This document shows, piece by piece, positions 61,165 to 64,000 of a stretch of 64,000 bases of DNA; the stretch's first letter is position 1, and the number at the start of each line of letters is the position of its first letter. Source of the stretch: Owenia fusiformis (Eukaryota; Annelida; Polychaeta; Sabellida; Oweniidae). The position numbers were made by a program, and so were the translations under genes. Location: positions 12,108,150-12,172,149 of the forward strand of contig CAIIXF020000002.1 in the NCBI GenBank assembly GCA_903813345.2, given 5' to 3'. The notes below the pieces were generated by a model, which did not search any database, was not told the origin of the DNA, and saw only the letters and a list, made by a program, of their open reading frames with translations.

Positions 61165-61356
61165 GGGATCATTGTGGTAGCACAAACTCTTCCCGCTTCC
61201 AGTTTTAGTACTAAGGAATACACCCTGTTTATTTTCTATCAATGGTATACACTTCTCTTGAATATAGCGCAAATGCCAAAAGGGAAGCCTGTACGTGATC
61301 AAAAACTTTAAACCTGCACAAAGTGCACATCGCTCCAAAACGCAATATGTTGACAT
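61165..61356 (-). pseudogene. RecQ-like helicase fragment with Walker A motif
   Basis: On the minus strand an ATG at 61356 opens a frame whose middle reads QEKCIPLIENKQGVFLSTKT followed by GSGKSLCY. This matches the Q-motif/Walker A region of RecQ-type DNA helicases (family pattern: ...GxGKS...). The similarity stops after GSGKSLCY, where the 71-bp duplicated sequence begins; the frame then ends at a TGA at 61105-61107. Helicase motifs II-VI are absent, so it is a fragment: either a captured first exon or a decayed gene inside a transposon. It is antisense to the host gene. Confidence 0.6.
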
Positions 61357-61458
61357 ATATTGTTTTTACATTTTCAAGCTCTTATATAAAGTTTATGTAA
61401 ATGAAAATTTTTTTTTTCTGTGTAATATCAAAGAACAATCATTTAGTTAAAAAAAATA

Positions 61459-61535
61459 AAAAGGCGAAGGCGGGATTCGACCTCGGGCCTACAGTGTGCT
61501 TAGCGAGAATTCTACCACAAGACCATGTGTTGTGT
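61459..61535 (-). pseudogene. tRNA-like sequence (SINE head or tRNA pseudogene)
   Basis: On the minus strand TGGTCTTGTGGTAGAATTCT resembles the A-box and D-arm of tRNA-Gly, and GAGGTCGAATCCCGCC resembles the B-box and T-arm, spaced as in a tRNA. A T-run follows (complement of 61448-61463), as in Pol III terminators. The anticodon stem does not pair convincingly and no acceptor stem closes, so it is not a functional tRNA. Confidence 0.5.
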
Positions 61536-61750
61536 AATTTAACGCGATTGTTTTGAAACTGAGCGATCTGATTGGTTGAGTTCTTACCCCCGGCACTCAC
61601 TGTCACGTGACCTGTAAATATGGATTTGATTCGTCATATCACTTTTGCTGAAATCTGGACGGGCCACGCCCCCATCAGATCGAAGGCTTTTGCCAAGTAA
61701 CTCACGGCATTCTAGAAGGAAACTGAGAGAAGGCTGTGATATCTCACGAT

Positions 61751-64000
61751 GCCCCCTGGCTATGCTCATGTATATCTCATTATAAATGAGGCATAATATA
61801 AACTATTCACTGCTCACTGGGTCCAATATATACATTTTTGGTCCTGCAGATTTTCCTCATTTCATTTACGCAGATCAGTTGCTCCTATTTTGGCCTTTGT
61901 TACCTTGATTGTAAATATTATCTTGGCAAGTGACATCTTTGAAATTGTAATCCAACTACTGGATATTGTTCTACTATGACAAGGTCAACACCAGAAATAT
62001 CAAGAAAAGTAGAGCCGCATATTGAGAAGTTTTATGTTATCTGTTAATATTCAAAACCTCAAACTAAAAGTGGCATCTGGCAACTCAATTAGTCCATAGA
62101 TTTATATGTTTAGTCAATAGAGCAAGCCATGAAATGAAAATATTGAAAAATAAGCAAAATTATGATGTAAAAAATGATAAAATACTATTTTAAGTGTCAT
62201 AATATTTATGTTTCTCAATCATTCCTTGATATATTAAAGGTGCAATAATTAGTGCAGAGGGGTAATTCAACGATCATGGACCAGTGTCAAAATATATTTA
62301 AGTTTGGATATTTCATCAAGACTAACATCTATTTTTATTATCTACAAAGAAACCCCCTAGATAAACATTATTTTAGCTGATATTCCTCTTGAAACATGGT
62401 GGATCTTAAAAATATAAAAGTGGAAGTCCCCTTTTTGAAGCTTTGAACTGAATTTACACTTCTTAATGCTGAAATTGATAATTTATCCAAACATTTTAAG
62501 AAAATAGGTATGTCAAAGAAGATGTTAAACCAAATGTTGCCTTGATAGCTCAGAAAAAATTAAAAAAAACGTTCCTATTTTCTCTACAGTCCTTATTGCC
62601 CCTTTAAGGTGGGAATATTAGTATAACTAGTCTGGCCATTAAGTATCATGTCATTAACAAATCAGTTCAAAATGATCCCAGCATGTCCACCTTAACACGT
62701 GCAACTACTGTGCAATATTCAACATTTGTAAGAACATGGAAAATCTAGCATTTTGTCATGAGAGAAAATATTTCCCTCATGGCCTTTATTTTAAGTATGT
62801 TGACTCCTCTCAAACACTACACATACTTATAAACTTTGTGCAAACTTCCATCTAATGCTATAAAACCCTTGAAAATCTTTCCAATTAATCCTGCCATTTC
62901 AAGATCAAAAATCTGAATAAAACTCAAAAGTGGTCAAAGCAGCACATTTGGCGGTTGTGATGTTGTGATACTTGGTTTTATAAAAAGGAGGGAGATAATT
63001 AGGTGGAGTGGTCATGTATATAGTTATCACCAAAATAGAGCTATAATCTTTTGGGTGTAGTTTTACGCCCAGTCAATATTTGAGCAGGATTCAGTACCCT
63101 TTCAAGTAAATGTTCTAATAAAGTACTGCATAGTTTTAATTTTGTGCATCATATCATTTTCAGTGTGGAGTGCAAGTTATTTTCTTCCCATAAGTTGAAT
63201 GGTAGCATTATAATCATGGAGACACAAGCAAGGCATTTATAAATCACTTAATGTTTTAGTCATGATACATGTACTTCAGCATGGTACAAGAACTGTCAAA
63301 TTATTTTCAAATATAACAATGCCATGATAGACTTCCATTAAAATGTGATTAATGATCATAAAGTTCATACCTGGTGTTCTTCTCAGCTGATTGAGAAAAC
63401 CACAATTGTTCAAGTTTATAGTATTGTTACAATATTCCTCTTTTGTTATAATGATTCAAATAATTAAATTTATTTTAACTAATAACTAATAATACTCATC
63501 CTCATATAGGTAATTATAAATATGTAACATTTCATTAGATACATGAAGATGAAGTTTTTTGAATCAGAATAAAGTATCTTATTTACCAAAGATGACATGG
63601 ATTATACCAATGAAAATCATTTTTAAAATGTGATTTTAAAAGGTAATATCAGTGAACTGGTAAAGAAAATCAATACATCGGAAAAGAAAAAGGAAGTTAA
63701 ATATGCATTTGAATTTTATGGGAATATAAGAAAATAGCCCTAGATCTATAATGTTTTACAAGGGTTCTTACCCACCCTCTGGAATGTTGACATATATTGT
63801 GTATTGTAGGACCCAAGTCAACATTTGTACATCTCGTTAGAAAATACTTCATTGTATTTGAGGGGTGGAACATGTAGAAATATTTACCTTGAGTGTAGTT
63901 AAAATACAGGTATACTGATGGAAAATAGTATACTGCTAATAAACAATGGTATACTGGTGGTCATTTTGTTTTCACATGTTGAGCAGTTTGTACCCACTTT
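61751..64000 (+). other. Intron 3, no exon seen to the window end
   Basis: AT-rich intron. Candidate acceptors such as CCTGCAG near 61850, TCTACAG near 62590 and TTTTCAG near 63164 lead into frames that stop within a few codons. The phrase TCAATAGAGCAAGCCATGA near 62113 also occurs near 6337, a short dispersed repeat. The next exon of the gene must lie beyond 64000. Confidence 0.55.

Larger units (their letters stand above)
60562..61750. mobile_element. Nested insertion: inverted-repeat element splitting a 71-bp sequence
   Basis: A 71-bp sequence is present intact on the minus strand at 61094-61164. On the plus strand it is split: 60562-60599 holds its first 38 bases and 61714-61750 its last 37, overlapping by AGAA. 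The inserted DNA (60600-61713, 1,114 bp) has ends related as inverted repeats: AGAATGCTCTGATATACTT against AGAATGCCGTGAGTTACTT (reverse complement of the right end). Similarity continues in degenerate form for over 100 bp on each side, including CGATC, GGGCG, AGATTT and AACCAATCA words. AGAA is either a 4-bp target duplication or part of the element ends. The element carries the helicase-like fragment and a tRNA-like sequence. Confidence 0.7.

Overview
The window is nuclear DNA from an animal: AT-rich, mostly non-coding, with GT-AG introns, very long introns and dense repeat content (Helitron-like elements, many short inverted-repeat DNA transposons, a non-LTR retrotransposon remnant and several minisatellites). 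The repeat repertoire looks like that of a marine invertebrate, most likely a lophotrochozoan such as a mollusc. That placement is an inference from repeat style; no species can be read from the sequence.

One gene is supported, on the plus strand. A short first coding exon (ATG at 11731, donor at 11785), a 1,080-base exon (17917-18996) and a 3,441-base exon (57021-60461) all join in phase 0. Together they encode at least 1,525 residues of a Ser/Lys/Asn-rich, largely disordered protein that I do not recognise. The gene runs off the right end of the window. The intron between the two large exons spans 38 kb; a 53-codon phase-0 candidate exon lies inside it (23044-23202). The 5' leader carries four short upstream ORFs.

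Layout: 1-11.5 kb is 5' flank or upstream intron with a 105-bp minisatellite (5.0-6.06 kb) and three short inverted-repeat transposons. Intron 1 (11.8-17.9 kb) holds a 2-kb array built on CCATGG palindromes and a 21-bp array. Intron 2 (19.0-57.0 kb) holds a 2.2-kb array of GGCCCAACGTTGG palindromes with 16-bp terminal inverted repeats, a series of MITEs with readable target-site duplications (29.0, 33.5, 37.1, 53.95 kb), foldbacks (31.1, 40.6 kb), a pair of nested Helitron-like elements (42.8-45.4 kb), a truncated LINE on the minus strand (50-51 kb) and a 78-bp minisatellite (51.1-52.7 kb). The intron after 60461 holds a nested insertion around a helicase-like fragment (60.56-61.75 kb).

Most short ORFs in the window are by-products of the tandem arrays or AT-rich sequence. 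No CRISPR array, operon or bacterial-type system is present. The points most worth following are the nested Helitron-like pair with element-specific matching ends, the palindromic arrays bounded by inverted repeats, the uORF chain, and the insertion whose empty-site copy survives inside the inserted DNA.
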